A stretch of 64,000 bases of DNA from Brassica napus. Taxonomy: Eukaryota; Streptophyta; Magnoliopsida; Brassicales; Brassicaceae. Of the stretch, positions 30,238-43,192 are shown one piece after another. Both the position numbers and the translations under genes were made by a program. Numbering within the stretch: position 1 is the first letter of the stretch; each line of letters begins with the position of its first letter. The stretch is from positions 27,960,423 to 28,024,422 of the forward strand of contig NC_063436.1 of the NCBI RefSeq assembly GCF_020379485.1. The letters are read 5' to 3'. The notes under the pieces were generated by a model, which worked only from the letters and a program-made list of their open reading frames with translations, searched no databases and was not told the origin of the DNA.

Positions 30238-33200
30238 TCAAACTTCAACTGGAGACAATGGAGGAACATCTACTAACCGTTCAATTGTTTCCAGCTGGTC
30301 ATATGGAGCAATCTGCATAAACATAAAATCACATTTAACCAACCCAAGACTCATAATCTAAAAACATTTATTGGCAATCTATATTTATATCCAAATTTTG
30401 GATTATGATCATTTCGAAGTGTATATCAGTTTTAATACCTGGCTAAACCCGTCCGGCCAAGTTATCGAGACAGCATAGTTTCCCATAGGTCGTATTTCCT
30501 CAGGCTCGATATCTTCTGCCACATCTCCGAACTGAATCTTTTGTTCACCAGTCCATTCGTCCTGTTTAACAAGTATAAAGAACAAAACATACAAATAATA
30601 TGAAGATAATTTCAAGTAAATAATATTAAAAAAAATAGGACAAAGTGGATTGATTCTCGGGTTAAATGTCTTTCCATACCACACTTTGTGCTGATCGATC
30701 ATTTCTTCTGACAGTTGCAGGGTGAAGTAAGAACTCTTCATCTGAGTTTGGCACCTTCACTCTGATTGCTTTAAGATATTTGTCGTATGTCACAGCTGTG
30801 GAAACTGTTACAAAACATACAATGCATTAAAACCTTATAATAGTATATGAGGTTTCTCTGTGAATAATGTATTTCTTTTTAACCTTGTTGGCGTATCTTG
30901 GCGCATTGTTGCACTACACAAACACCAAGATCTTGGAACGTTCTTGCAACTTCACTTAAAGGATCTGAAACAACTTCAGGAACTCCAGTATCTCCCGAAG
31001 CAGATAACTAAACAATCACAAATAAAAAACTATTTAGAACAGTTGTGTTGTTGTTTTACAAAATTCTATAAATTTGTTTTAAGTACCGTTGGCCTAATGG
31101 GGAGGTCAAAGAGGTGAGGTATTCCGAATTGCTGGACAACCTGCAGTAGCCAGAGACTTAGTTATCATTTTATGTGAAGGAAAGAAACTAAGAGAGAGTG
31201 GGGCATAAGCCAAAGCTAACCTGAGAACCTGAGCCTTTCCCAAAAGGGTAATAACGTTTCCCGTCAGCGTCAAAATGACACATATTCTCCACAACAGCAA
31301 CACAAGGAACCTACTCCGTACAACAACCAAAACAGGGAAAATAAAATCTCAGATTTTGTTCATACTTGTTGCAAAGTCCACGTAAGGCCCAAGAAGAAGA
31401 AACCTTTAGCTTTGAGAACATTCGTACACCTTTGGCAACATCTATAAATGCCAGTTTTTGAGGTGTGGTCACAATCACCGCTGCTGTTAACGGCGCAACC
31501 TGAGGAGTTGTAATATAATGCATCATGAAATTGATTGAATAAGGGCACTCGGAAAAAAAAAGAAAACTTGTCCATCATCAGAACCGAACCTGGCAGAGGG
31601 TTAGTTGAATGTCACCGGTTCCAGGAGGCATGTCGATAACAAGATAATCCAGTTCTCCCCTTCATCATCAACACCAGGTAAAAAAAAGATTATGAGTTGT
31701 TGTTCTTGATTGGAAAAGATAATCAAAAGTCATGTAAAATAAATAAACAAACAAAACCATTCAGTAGTTGTAAGGAGTTGATTAATGACACCAGAGACCA
31801 TAGGACCTCTCATAATGGCACGACCTTGCCCTGCAAATCCAAATGAGACTAGCTTCACCCCCAAGTATTCTGTTGGGATGATAGTCTTCTTCTCAGGATC
31901 CTGTTTTGATTAATATATATATATTAACACTCGTGTTATTGGTACGTACACCACAAGATGAATAGATATATATGTACCATTTCAAGAACACGGCTCTCTG
32001 GATTGACCATAGTAGGTAAACTAGGACCATAGACATCAGCATCAAAGATGCCAACTCTTGCACCCATACCAGCTAATGTATAAGCAAGATTTACAGCTAC
32101 TGTTGATTTTCCAACGCCTCCCTGAAAACACGTTCAGAGCTAACACAAGTCTGTCATTAACTAAAAAAGAGATCCAAGTCAAGAAACATATATACGAGGA
32201 GATTAATTTGACATCTTCCTAATCTTCACATCTGGACTACTTTGGCACATGAGCACAATCAATACTTTAGATAACAATATTACAAAGAGAGAAACATTAA
32301 GGAATGAAATTAGTTTTGGTTGTTGTACCTTGCAACTAGAAACAGCGACAATGCTTGAAATTCTAGATAAACCAGGTGGAAGCTGCCCTGCAAATATAGG
32401 CTTAGCTGGTTGTGCCGACATTGTCACATTCACCTTCTTCACCCATGGAAGCACTGCAACTACCTCATTTGCCTGCTTCTCAAACTACAAAACAACAGTA
32501 CAAATAATTCATGAAATGATATGTTTGATTTTCAAAACTGTTGAGCCTAATTCAAGATGCTAAGTTACTCATTCAAAGGGAGAATTGTAATGGGATTGGG
32601 TCATTATTTACCATATCTTTGACTGGACATGCCGGTGTTGTTAGTTCCAAACGGAAAGAAACCTATGGCCCAAAAAAAAACCATGTTTCAAAGTTCCAAC
32701 AAAGGATTAAAAACAAACAGTAACCTGACTAATACAGTGGTATTAATAATAAATTACCTCTCCAAGAGCTTCGTCGATTACCAAATCTTTAACAAAACCA
32801 CATGAAACTATATCCGTCCCAAAATCAGGATCAATGATCTGAGACAATGCCTTTAACACTTCTTTTTCTAATGATGTTTCAGAAACTCTCTCAGTCTCAG
32901 CTGCATATATATTAAGATGATGCATTTAGATAAATGAAATTTATTCAACTTGCGATTTATTTAGCTCATTATTGGCAAATATGTTTTACCTTGAGGAGCT
33001 GAAGAAGAAGCTTTAGCAGCAACAGAGAGGAGCTTGTGGTGAGATACGCGTCCTTTCCACAGCAGAACGTTGGATTGGTTACTACGATCACTTACGGTGG
33101 CAATACATACGAGTCGTCGTGGTGGAGGCCTGGGAGACGAGACTAGACATGCCCCTGCCGAACGTAAATAAGAGTGAAGACGATGCACCGTTTGACTCAT
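30238..33200 (-). CDS. HCF101: HCF101, chloroplast Fe-S carrier/scaffold P-loop ATPase
   Basis: Fourteen exons (33200-32990, 32900-32758, 32662-32612, 32484-32329, 32121-31978, 31900-31758, 31659-31590, 31499-31404, 31310-31221, 31140-31087, 31007-30884, 30804-30680, 30561-30439, 30312-30238) encode about 534 residues. HCF101 carries 4Fe-4S clusters, needed for photosystem I. Domains in order: transit peptide (to about 70), MIP18-like domain with [14 protein letters not shown] and TPACPVKDM, Mrp/NBP35-type P-loop (GGVGKST across an intron), the DMPPGTGD box, and a C-terminal DUF971-like domain with [19 protein letters not shown] 33200 is preferred because it gives the length I recall for Arabidopsis; an in-frame ATG at 33317 would add 39 residues. 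No disabling change was seen. Arabidopsis HCF101 maps to chromosome 3, so this copy looks transposed. Confidence 0.93.
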
Positions 33201-33317
33201 CGTCGTCGTCGTCTTTGTGGAAGGAAGCAGAGTGAGTGGCGCGTAGGATAAGGGAAGAAGCCTTATGAGTTTTTTAGAAGTGTGATGACACGTGTTTGGC
33301 TGTGATGACAATAGCAT

Positions 33318-34696
33318 CTTCGTTATAAGCGGACCCTCTTTTATCTTCAGGGCCTGAAAACCTACAGGCCCATTCTGATTTACAATTTCATTATCTCATT
33401 TATTGGTATATCTGCTTATTCCTACATTAAGTCTTAACATTAATAATTATTATAATATCTTATTTACAAATATCTCATTTAAGATTATTTGGAAAGTATA
33501 TTAATTGGGTAAATATTTATTTTTTTATTTTAAATTAACTAAAATAAATAAAATGGAAAATCATCGATCAATCAATAATATTTTTTAAGACTTTATATGT
33601 GAGAAAAAATCACTTAAATAAATTCTTGATTAGTATATATAAGGATTGTAATACCTTTTATATAAATATGGTGCTTTACATGATAATATAAATTCATTAT
33701 ATTGATTTCTATAATTGTTTTTATTGATTATTTTATATAGTTTATAAATAAAAATAATTGATCAAATATGATCATCTTTCTATGATTTTGAACATTATTT
33801 GTAACACCTTTTAAAGATTATTTGGCTAGTGATGTTAATTTTTTTTCTAAACTTACCTTCTATTTAAAACTAACAAAAATTATAATTGTCGACCAATTAA
33901 ATTATAACAACTTTCTTAAATTTACCTATGAACGATACGTAAAACAAAATCACTTAAACATCAAATTAACATATAGAAGGATTAAACTGATCAACCAATC
34001 AAATTAAAATATATTTTTTTAAGATTTGGTAGGGGGAGCGTGTATTTAATTAAGAGTTTGAGATGATTTGTATCAAAATGACAAATCCGCTGTTATTCAA
34101 ATGTAGATTTTAAAACACTTTAAAATCCAGTGTTATTGAACTTGTAATTTCATAAAACATTTTGAAATCCACTGTTCTTTTAACAAAATTTAAGTTGAAG
34201 ATTTCTAAGTGCTTTAAGTCTTTTTAGAGTGTTTGAGAGAAGTTTCTTAGTTATAAAAGTAAAAATCTAAATCTCGTGGTTTTTGATGAGATTTTAGAGT
34301 TGTCTAACAAAAATCACACCAAATTTTCAAATTTCTTACGATCATCTAAAACCTCGTTAAAAATCAAATCACTTTAAATTTCAGATTCTCAAATTTATCT
34401 ATAAACAATACATAATCCAAAATCACTTAAACAATTTCCTTTTTAATATATGAAAAGATCTCTAAACATTTTTTTTAATTTGCATGAAAACCTCAAACAA
34501 ATATTTATTTAATGTGCACTTATTTCAAAAAATCCATGCTGGATAACATCAAATCCATAATCTTGATCCTTAATTAATTTAATAATTAAAGCTTTCGCAC
34601 ACCTATTATAAAACCCACTATGTAAATGTCTGTATGTTACACCAAAAATCAAAATAATTCGAGAATTATAAACACAAAAACAAAAAGAAAAGAGAA
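33318..34696. other. AT-rich intergenic region HCF101 to B3 gene
   Basis: Low-complexity DNA. At 34030-34330 there is repeat-like sequence with ATCCGCTGTTATTCAA and ATCCAGTGTTATTGAA, related to the dispersed repeat at 5400-5790. No gene supported. Confidence 0.4.
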
Positions 34697-35089
34697 ATGG
34701 AAAAGTCCTCAACGTGTTCATCTACTTTGAAAGATACACGCGAAGCAAACAAAACATCTTTGTGGAAGATAAGGAAGGTCTTAACGGAGAAATGTGAACG
34801 TTGGATTTATTTTGATAACAACAGTGATGTTGAGAACTATATTTTGAAACCTTTGTGCAAGTCGATTAACTTACTTAAAAGAGATCCTATAAAGATCAAG
34901 ATCGACGATTACGATATGGGGTACCAGGACGAGGTAATTTTCGGGTATAATCGTGAATCTGATAAATTTTATCTTGGGAAGAATATGTGGAGGGTGAAGG
35001 AGCTTGATGTTGGAGATGAAGTTGGATTCTTCTACGATCCCATTGCAAAGAATATGTGTTTCTCTGTGTTGAAACAAGCAAAACCCTGA
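34697..35089 (+). CDS. small B3-domain-like protein
   Basis: A single-exon frame of 130 residues. The sequence from WKIRKVLTEKC to GFFYDPIAKNMCFSVL has the spacing of a plant B3 DNA-binding fold of the REM/DUF313-like group: a central acidic/basic stretch (IKIKIDDYDMG), FYLGKNMWRVKELDVGDEVGFFYD and a final hydrophobic strand. B3 folds bind DNA in transcription factors; this short protein has only one domain. No paralogue is visible in the window and no synteny is expected here. The promoter is AT-rich with no obvious TATA. Expression is unproven. Confidence 0.7.
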   Translation: MEKSSTCSSTLKDTREANKTSLWKIRKVLTEKCERWIYFDNNSDVENYILKPLCKSINLLKRDPIKIKIDDYDMGYQDEVIFGYNRESDKFYLGKNMWRVKELDVGDEVGFFYDPIAKNMCFSVLKQAKP

Positions 35090-35562
35090 TAATCAATCAG
35101 TACTTGTTTAATTATGCTTAACTATATAATGTTGTTTAATTATGCTTAACTATATAATAGCCTTTATATTATTTTTGTTCATAATCGACCATACGTTTTG
35201 TTTCGTTAACTTTCAAGCTACATATAGGTGTAGAAACCTTTAAACCTTAACCATTAGACTATGGTGCTTTCACACTACAACGTTTAAAAAATAAGTTTAT
35301 CTTCTCAACCATAAACTTATGTTTGGTACTTATTTTGGTCTGAGAATTTCATTATAGAAATATTTAGAATTGCAAAAATCTTGATTGAAAATTACGAAAC
35401 AACGATTGAAATGACGCTTTCTTGGGTCACACGCTAGGTTTAGGTAATCTCTCGGCGTAATTAGCCAGCTTCTCATTTCCGAATACAAGAAAATCTTCGC
35501 GGCATACATATACGATATCTATACGCTTTCTTGGGTCACACGGTGTCATTGTGTATTTTCAG
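35090..35562. other. B3-gene 3' flank
   Basis: A short direct repeat, TTAATTATGCTTAACTATATA, occurs twice at about 35109-35157. ACGCTTTCTTGGGTCACACG occurs twice (35412 and 35523). Nothing else identified. Confidence 0.4.
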
Positions 35563-35819
35563 GACTAGAAGATACATCTCCATCGTGTTGTTGCAGGCTG
35601 GTGTGTGGAGTAAAACAAAAGGCTCATGTTCTCCAAGCAAATCCACAACACATGTAAGAATTTAGTTTCTGTAATCTGTAATCCTCCGTGGGGTTATTAT
35701 ATATACAAGTCAAATGAACATTTCACTCCTGCGACTGAAACTTTGTAACGCAAAACAATGAATCAAGAATAGTTCTGGAACTTCTGTTCAGATGTTGACT
35801 ACGCTCTCATTGCTCTCTG

Positions 35820-37310
35820 TCATTTCTTCTTGGAAAGGTTTGATAGAATCTGCAAAAAATAACAAGGTCAGAAGCTTAGCAGAGTCTTTGGCTGATCATA
35901 GACGGTTGTTATAAGCTCTTTGAAGACTGTACCTTCTCTTTGAGCATGCGGAAAGCTTCTTCTCCCATGGCTTCATCGAGTTCCTGAAACATCCACAAAC
36001 AGTTTTGTCAATAACAGCCAAAAAGAAGAGGATACATGTAGTGTGTAGTAGATGAGCTTTTACCTTGAGAGGGTTGGAAGAGCTATCGATTTTGGTGATG
36101 AGTTTCTGTAGGGATTCATCCTTCAAAGCTTCTCGGATTTCACTAGAAGAAGCTGCAAGCAAGTTTCCAATATTAAAAAAAAAATGTCGCCAGTTATTCT
36201 ATACGAGAGTCAGGTGGAAGAAGATTACCAATAGCCTCGAGCTGTGTCTTGTCTACAACATACTTTGCTTCCTCTGCAGTTATGTTTAGGGGTCTTGCCA
36301 CTGGAACTTCCTTTGTTGCAGACGCACCTACCAAAACCCCATGTAAAAGTGACTTGAAACCAAAGTTGAAACGTTTGTTGTCTGATGCTAATATCTCTAG
36401 CTACTTTACCAATAGCCTCGAGCTGTGTCTTGTCTACAACATGCTTTGCTTCCTCTGCATTTACTGGTCTTGCCACAGCCATCTGAGCTTCCTTTGTTGG
36501 AGACGCATCTACAAAAAACCCAGGCAACGTGACTCAAACCAAAGTTCAATGTCTGATGGTAGCATTCTTGGCTACTTTAGAGGTTTGAAAAGCCATACCG
36601 CTACTACCACCAGCCTTGGCTTCTGTCTTTTCTACCACATCAGTTGTTTCCACAGGGACTTCCTTTGCTGGAGAAGTCGCTACAAAAACCAGATCATGAC
36701 TCAAACCATGACTGACACTACTATGCTATTAATCTAATAAGCCCATCACAGATATGCAAAACCAAACAAACCAAGAAAGGCTACTGAATCTGAATCAAGA
36801 AACAATCAAAATGATTAAAATGAACTAACCAGGCTTTTCCTCGGTTGAAGAAGGTTTAACACATGGAAGCTCTGCATCATTTGGTCAGATTACATAGTTA
36901 GAACACACTTCAACATAACCCCCCAAAGTGAATCAAGATTCTTCAGCTAAAACACATTCACATTACACAAAGAGATTTCTTCTATTGGGTTACAATCAAC
37001 ACGGTACACTCATCGATTCATCAATTACAAAGTCCAAGGCTTTAAGTCACAGTTAGAAACTAAACATCAATCAATGAAAGCTAACATGAAGAAAAGAACT
37101 TGCCTTTGTGCTTCTTGAAACAACCCACGGAGCAGCTGCAGCATCACACAATAACGAATGTACGATCAACATGACGCAGCTTATAAGAAGAAGAAGAAGA
37201 AGAAGACGAAGAAAGGAGAAGGCTTACTAAGGAACAAGACAACAAGGACACTTGTACTTGGACACGACTCTCTCGCAGATTCCGCATGTTTGAGTAGCTC
37301 GAGGACTCAT
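35820..37310 (-). CDS. HIT-type zinc-finger protein with repeated exons
   Basis: Nine exons (37310-37228, 37135-37104, 36871-36830, 36679-36599, 36508-36410, 36327-36229, 36152-36064, 35983-35933, 35849-35820) encode about 201 residues. The N-terminal zf-HIT domain spans the first two introns: CGICERVVSKYKCPCC, PYCSVGCFKKH and a later Cys. HIT fingers occur in chromatin-remodelling and snoRNP-assembly factors; this one matches At4g28820 by position. Exons 4-6 are related: each encodes A/D-S-P/A-x-KE followed by an acidic segment, and exons 5 and 6 (99 bp each) share AEEAK-VVDKTQLEAI. Intron 2 uses a GC donor (AAAG|GCAAGT). The C-terminus is helical and charged, ending LSNLSKKK. It shares a promoter with the methyltransferase gene. 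Confidence 0.88.
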
Positions 37311-37507
37311 CTCTCTCTGTATCTCTTTCTCACCGAGCTACGCGATTCACGGAAGAGAGTTTGTTACCTCTTGAGAGAGCGAGAGAAAGAAATAAACAGA
37401 GAGAGCGAGAGTGAGAAAGGCCTAATGATCGGCCCATTATGTTTCTCTTTTTGTTTTCTTTTATTTATTTTATTGCTTGTCGTTGAGAAAGCGCCGGAGA
37501 AGAGAAG
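37311..37507. promoter_or_regulatory. 197-bp shared divergent promoter
   Basis: Separates the start codons of the HIT gene (minus) and the methyltransferase gene (plus). GAGAGA/CTCTCT tracts lie at about 37311-37325 and 37374-37415. No TATA box is evident on either side. Compact divergent pairs of this kind are often co-expressed housekeeping genes. Confidence 0.6.
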
Positions 37508-38707
<1,200 letters not shown>

Positions 38708-40354
38708 ACCGCCATGATTATGTAATGTTTAGCTTTTTGAGTTAAAACTGATTATATGTGGAAGGATTTTATGATATGAACTCACAAACAAAGATAACTT
38801 CTTAAAGCTATTGTAGCAGCTCAGCTTGTTATAATCCTAAGCAGTTAAGCTTAGTGATCCCAGATGATTCATACCATGTTAGTATATCAACATCAATGGC
38901 TTTGGGTTATTCCATATATAATTGTATTTTTAAGAACATGTCTATGTCAAAAATCATTTTAAGCATGGACTGAATATAGTTCATATACGGAAGTTAATTA
39001 ACAGCTTCACGTCAAACTGCATTTTATATACTTATGTTCAAGTAACAATCTTTTTCGATTTGAACAAACTAATTATAATAATCGAATAACTCAAAATAAA
39101 TCAAAAACAGAAGTGTCCCTTTTGATAGAACATATTCCAGAAAGTCAAAATTTTCTGAATAAAAAAATCAAAGACTACTCATAAACTCTGCATTATTTAG
39201 TAGATACATTAATTAATAAAAACTAATAACTACTATAATTTTGATTAGTGGCAGGGAACAGCATGGATGCCAAGTTAATTAATTAATACAAAATCAGCCA
39301 ATGTATCAAATCTGTACTATTTAAAAGATTGTTTAAAACTTAATAAGTAATAATCATTCAGAAAGGAGAGAAGAGAAAGTTGGAAAGGTATTAGACTAAT
39401 CAGTTTATAAATTCGTGATTAATTAATAATATTTGTATGGTTAATGGCTAATGGCTAATGGTGGAGGAAGCTTCATAGAACAGATATGAGATACTCCTTG
39501 ATTTATTCGCTTAAAAGCTTATAAAAGATTCAGGCATCAACGAGTCTCATGATTTAAATATACCTTCACCCACGTGAGACGAACAATATAACTAGTCGAT
39601 GGATGTCGCATTAGTCAATATGTACATTTTGTGTGAATCAATCAACAACATCGACCAGTCTGTGATAAATACGTATATGAATCATTTTTGTTATGCATCT
39701 GAAGACAGATGTTTACTGAATGTTAGCAATATACATAGTACAATACGAAGCTCCTTGTCATGAATGATTTCAATACGCATGGTTCGTTACTTTTTTTCGG
39801 TCTGAATGCAAATTTTATTGCAAATGGATCGTCCTTTACACACATCTGTATAATCTAACAACTTGATGTATAAAACGAAGCTCCCACATGTATATATAAT
39901 TGAGTTAATGGACCGAAGAAACTTACTTTTTTCAATTCGACAGCGCAATAAAACCATCAAGGCATCAACAAATAGATGCGAATGAATAATGAATTTAAAG
40001 GGAATATATCATTAAACAATACATTATAATTCATAGATTTATATAAATGATCCCAATAATTTAGGCATAACATTAGAAAACATTAGGCATAACCTTAAAA
40101 TTAAACCAACATGTCGATAAGCCCATATCCAATGATAGATCACGCAAGACAACTAGCTAGGGATGTCGTTTGAGGTACACATTTTATTTTATGTTATACT
40201 TTGGAAGAGAGAGGAGGACCAAACTCAATTTGCATTTTTAGAACTTTTTTTTATAGGATATATTACGAGATTGTAGAGAATACTACTTCAATATATTTTT
40301 TGATTGATAGATTTTTATATACTGTTTCTAAGTAAACTATGTATTTTACTTGAA
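38708..40354. other. intergenic region after the methyltransferase gene
   Basis: About 1.6 kb of AT-rich DNA with only short frames. CCACGTGAG occurs at about 39571. No gene or bounded transposon identified. Confidence 0.4.
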
Positions 40355-40965
40355 CTAGTAACTATATTTTGATTTGCGCTTTCAAAGCGCAGATTTTTTT
40401 TTTTTTTTTAATTGACAATTATTTAGTAAATGTTATATTTTCATATATTTGTGTTTTATTTTATAAAAGACTTAAACTTTTTATTTTTATTTATCGTATT
40501 TCATTTTAAATAACTATTTATGTTTAAAAAATTAAACTTTATTTATTTAATGAATTAAATTGGTATAACTGTGATAAATTAATTTTATTATGTGGTTAGT
40601 ATTTTAATAAAAAAAATTATATACTTTTAATAAAGATTTATACTTTTCAATGAAAAATTTAATTTTTTTATGAATGCTTAAATTATATTAAGAAAAAAAA
40701 TAATAATTAAGAATAGTTGAAAAACAATTATTTAAACTTGGACTCAATGGTCCAAAATAAAAAAAAATGTGAGAATTGAATCTGATTTTTTAATCGGTCT
40801 AAATGGCCCAAGAAAGATCTGATGTTAGTTGGATCCAAAAAAATGACCCAATATAAATATGTTATTAATATTATTTGATTGTCCTTAATGAAATATGCAA
40901 TGTTAGTAAAGAAAATGATAGGTTAAAGTAAAAAGAATAATATAATCATGCTTTAATAGTATAAA
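40355..40965 (-). mobile_element. decayed non-autonomous Helitron (about 610 bp)
   Basis: The left edge, read on the minus strand, has hairpin TGCGCTTTGAAAGCGCA followed by AATCAAAATATAGTTACTAG and T. The opposite edge reads TTTATACTATTAAAGCATG, one base from the canonical TC start. No ORF inside. Confidence 0.6.
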
Positions 40966-41824
40966 TACGAATATTAAATCTGTAAAATAAACATGAATAT
41001 TTTGAAGTTTGAACTATATAACTCGATTTAACCAATAATTTTGTGGATATTGTTGTATAAGGTTGCGTTCTATATAAAAGATACAATCTAAGATGAAAAA
41101 ACAAGATTTATATACCGGTGTGCACCAATAATCAATCTTGACGTAGAATATAGCTTGCTTACAAATGTCTGGTCAACTTTGTGATCATTTAAAATTTTAG
41201 AAGTGGTTCGAGTTTAAATAAAATCAGTGTAATTACTAAACTATAGCTAAATCATACCATTAAATATGTATTAATCGGAAGTGAGTTTTGTAGGCAACTA
41301 GATAGAGATGATGACCTTGGAAACTGCGACATCAGCTTCCTGAATCCTGAAGCCCTTGCATGTGGCGAGATGCTCTTCTTTTGTCAAACACCTCGCTTTT
41401 TGTTTTCTTTATTGTTTCCTAAGCTTATGCACTAGTAGTTTAAAATTGAAACCTTTTTACTTCCACAAGTTAAATAAGTACGATTTGTATTATAAGAACT
41501 TAACTATAAGACCTTTAAATGTGAACACTTGACTCTTATAATATGTATATGATGGCTGATCTAAAGCAATAATTCAATTAATTTTGAACTTCTCGAAATA
41601 TTTACATGGTATGATATTGGATTCCTCAATTCGTTGTGTTCCGTGCAAAGGTGCAATTAAAAGCATATACGAGCTACTGTATTATTATACGAATTACATT
41701 TAACTTTGTAAATTTGCAAGAAAAATAATCGTTCTCATTATTATTCAAACTGTTTAAGTAATGTTAAATTCCACTAAACGAATTTCATTGTAGCATTTTT
41801 TAATAATGTATGTAAACTTTATAA
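40966..41824. other. AT-rich intergenic DNA
   Basis: No gene identified. 41300-41400 is less AT-rich but has stops in all frames. Confidence 0.35.
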
Positions 41825-43192
41825 GGCCCTGTTCGTTTGTACATCTGGAAGATGCATCCAGATGGTCCATCTAGATGTCTTATCCAGATGCTCCATCTGG
41901 GTGTTGTTCGTTTTTTCATTTCGTCCAGATGAATCATCTGAATGCAACTATGTTCGTTTGCTTTTTATTTTTTAACTTTCATCTGCATCTAGGTGGACTT
42001 GTTAATAAAATGATTAAAATATAATTTTTACGTTTCGGCGGAAAAATAACATTTTTACGGTTTTGGGCGAAAATATTTTTGCGGTTTTTGAGAAAAAATA
42101 TGTGTTTTCGCAAAAAAGTGCATTTTTATGGTTTTGACGGAAAAATACGTATCTTGCGATTTTTCGGTTTTGGCGAGAAAATGCAATTTTCCGGTTTTGG
42201 CGGGAAAATGCAATTTTCCGGTTTTGGCGGGAAAATGCAATTTTCCGGTTTTGGCGGGAAAATGCAATTTTCCGGTTTTGGCGGGAAAATACGTTTTTCC
42301 AGTTTTGGCGGGAAAATACATTTTTCCAGTTTTGGCGGGAAAATACATTTTTCCGGTTTTGACGGAAAAATGCGTTTTCCGGTTTTGACGAGAAAATGCG
42401 TTTTTCCGGTTTTAGCGGGAAAATATGTTTTCCGATTTTAGCGGGAAAATACGTTTTGCAGTTTTGGCGGGAAAATTTAATTTCCGATTTTGGCGGTAAA
42501 ATTGTGTTTTTCAGTTTTGACGGAAAAATGCGTTTTTCCGGTTTTGGCGGGAAAATTCAGTTTTCCGGTTTTGGCGGGAAAATTTCATTTTCCGGTTTTG
42601 GCAAAAAATGCGTTTTTTCGTTTTTGGCGAGAAAATGCGATTTTCCGGTTTTGGCGGGAAAATGCTTTTTTTTTTGCGGTTTTGGCCGGAAAATGTTTTT
42701 TGGAGTTTTGGCGGAAATATGCGTTTTTGGGTTTTGGCGGGAAAATGCATTTTTTCGGTTTTGGTCGAAAAATGCGGTTTACTGGTTTAGCCAAAAAAAT
42801 GTGTTTTTATGAAATGTGTGTTTTATGTTTTTTTAGCGGAAAAACGTATCTTGCGATTTTGGCGGGAAAATGTGTTTTTCAGTTTTTGCGAGAAAATACA
42901 TTTTTTGGTTTTAGCGGGAAAATATATATGCAAAAAAATAGAATTTACGGTTTAAAAATAATATTTTGATTTTAAAAGGTCATTTTTGTCATTTATCATT
43001 TTGGACTGAGCTAGATGCATCTGCATCCAGATGCACCATCAAGACTCACCTTCATTTGGGTGAGAATTTGAGATGAGTTTTTAAAAGTTCAGCTGGGTGA
43101 TCCATCTGGATGTAGCACTATAATGCACAAAACGAACATCAATTTGCATCTTCACCCAGATGAATCACCTGGGTGAGCAAACGAACAGGGCC
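41825..43192. mobile_element. PIF/Harbinger-like element carrying an E2F-site minisatellite (1368 bp)
   Basis: Perfect 15-base terminal inverted repeats GGCCCTGTTCGTTTG, flanked by TAA at 41822-41824 and 43193-43195. Subterminal regions contain repeated CATCTGGATG/CATCCAGATG motifs in both orientations. The centre (about 42030-42930) is a 27-bp tandem array. No transposase is encoded, so it is non-autonomous. Confidence 0.9.
42030..42930. repeat. 27-bp minisatellite rich in TTTTGGCGGGAAAA
   Basis: About 32 units of roughly 26-28 bp built on TTTTGGCGGGAAAATGCAA plus TTTTCCGG. By eye 12 units contain the exact 14-mer TTTTGGCGGGAAAA; the others differ at one or a few bases. The most regular block is 42194-42345. 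The 14-mer contains the E2F/DP consensus (TTTSSCGC-like, here TTTGGCGGGAA and its complement TTCCCGCC). Frames stay open because the unit is a multiple of three, giving nine-residue repeats; these are not considered genes. Confidence 0.92.

Noticed and set aside
31106..32563. Separate small ORFs in the HCF101 region
   Set aside because: They are exons of HCF101 read through into introns, or frames on the opposite strand.
30238..33200. Identification as mitochondrial INDH or cytosolic NBP35
   Set aside because: The MIP18-like N-terminal domain and the C-terminal domain with [16 protein letters not shown] are features of HCF101, absent from INDH and NBP35.
41300..41400. Possible receptor-kinase remnant in a less AT-rich patch
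   Set aside because: All six frames contain stops and no motif longer than a few residues could be defended.
42030..42930. Regular repeats considered as a CRISPR array
   Set aside because: The units are contiguous with no unique spacers, and the genome is a plant nuclear genome.
42055..42969. Several overlapping long frames with nine-residue repeats (FSGFGGKMQ type)
   Set aside because: They follow from a 27-bp unit that is a multiple of three and lacks stops on both strands; all overlap in different frames within a transposon minisatellite.
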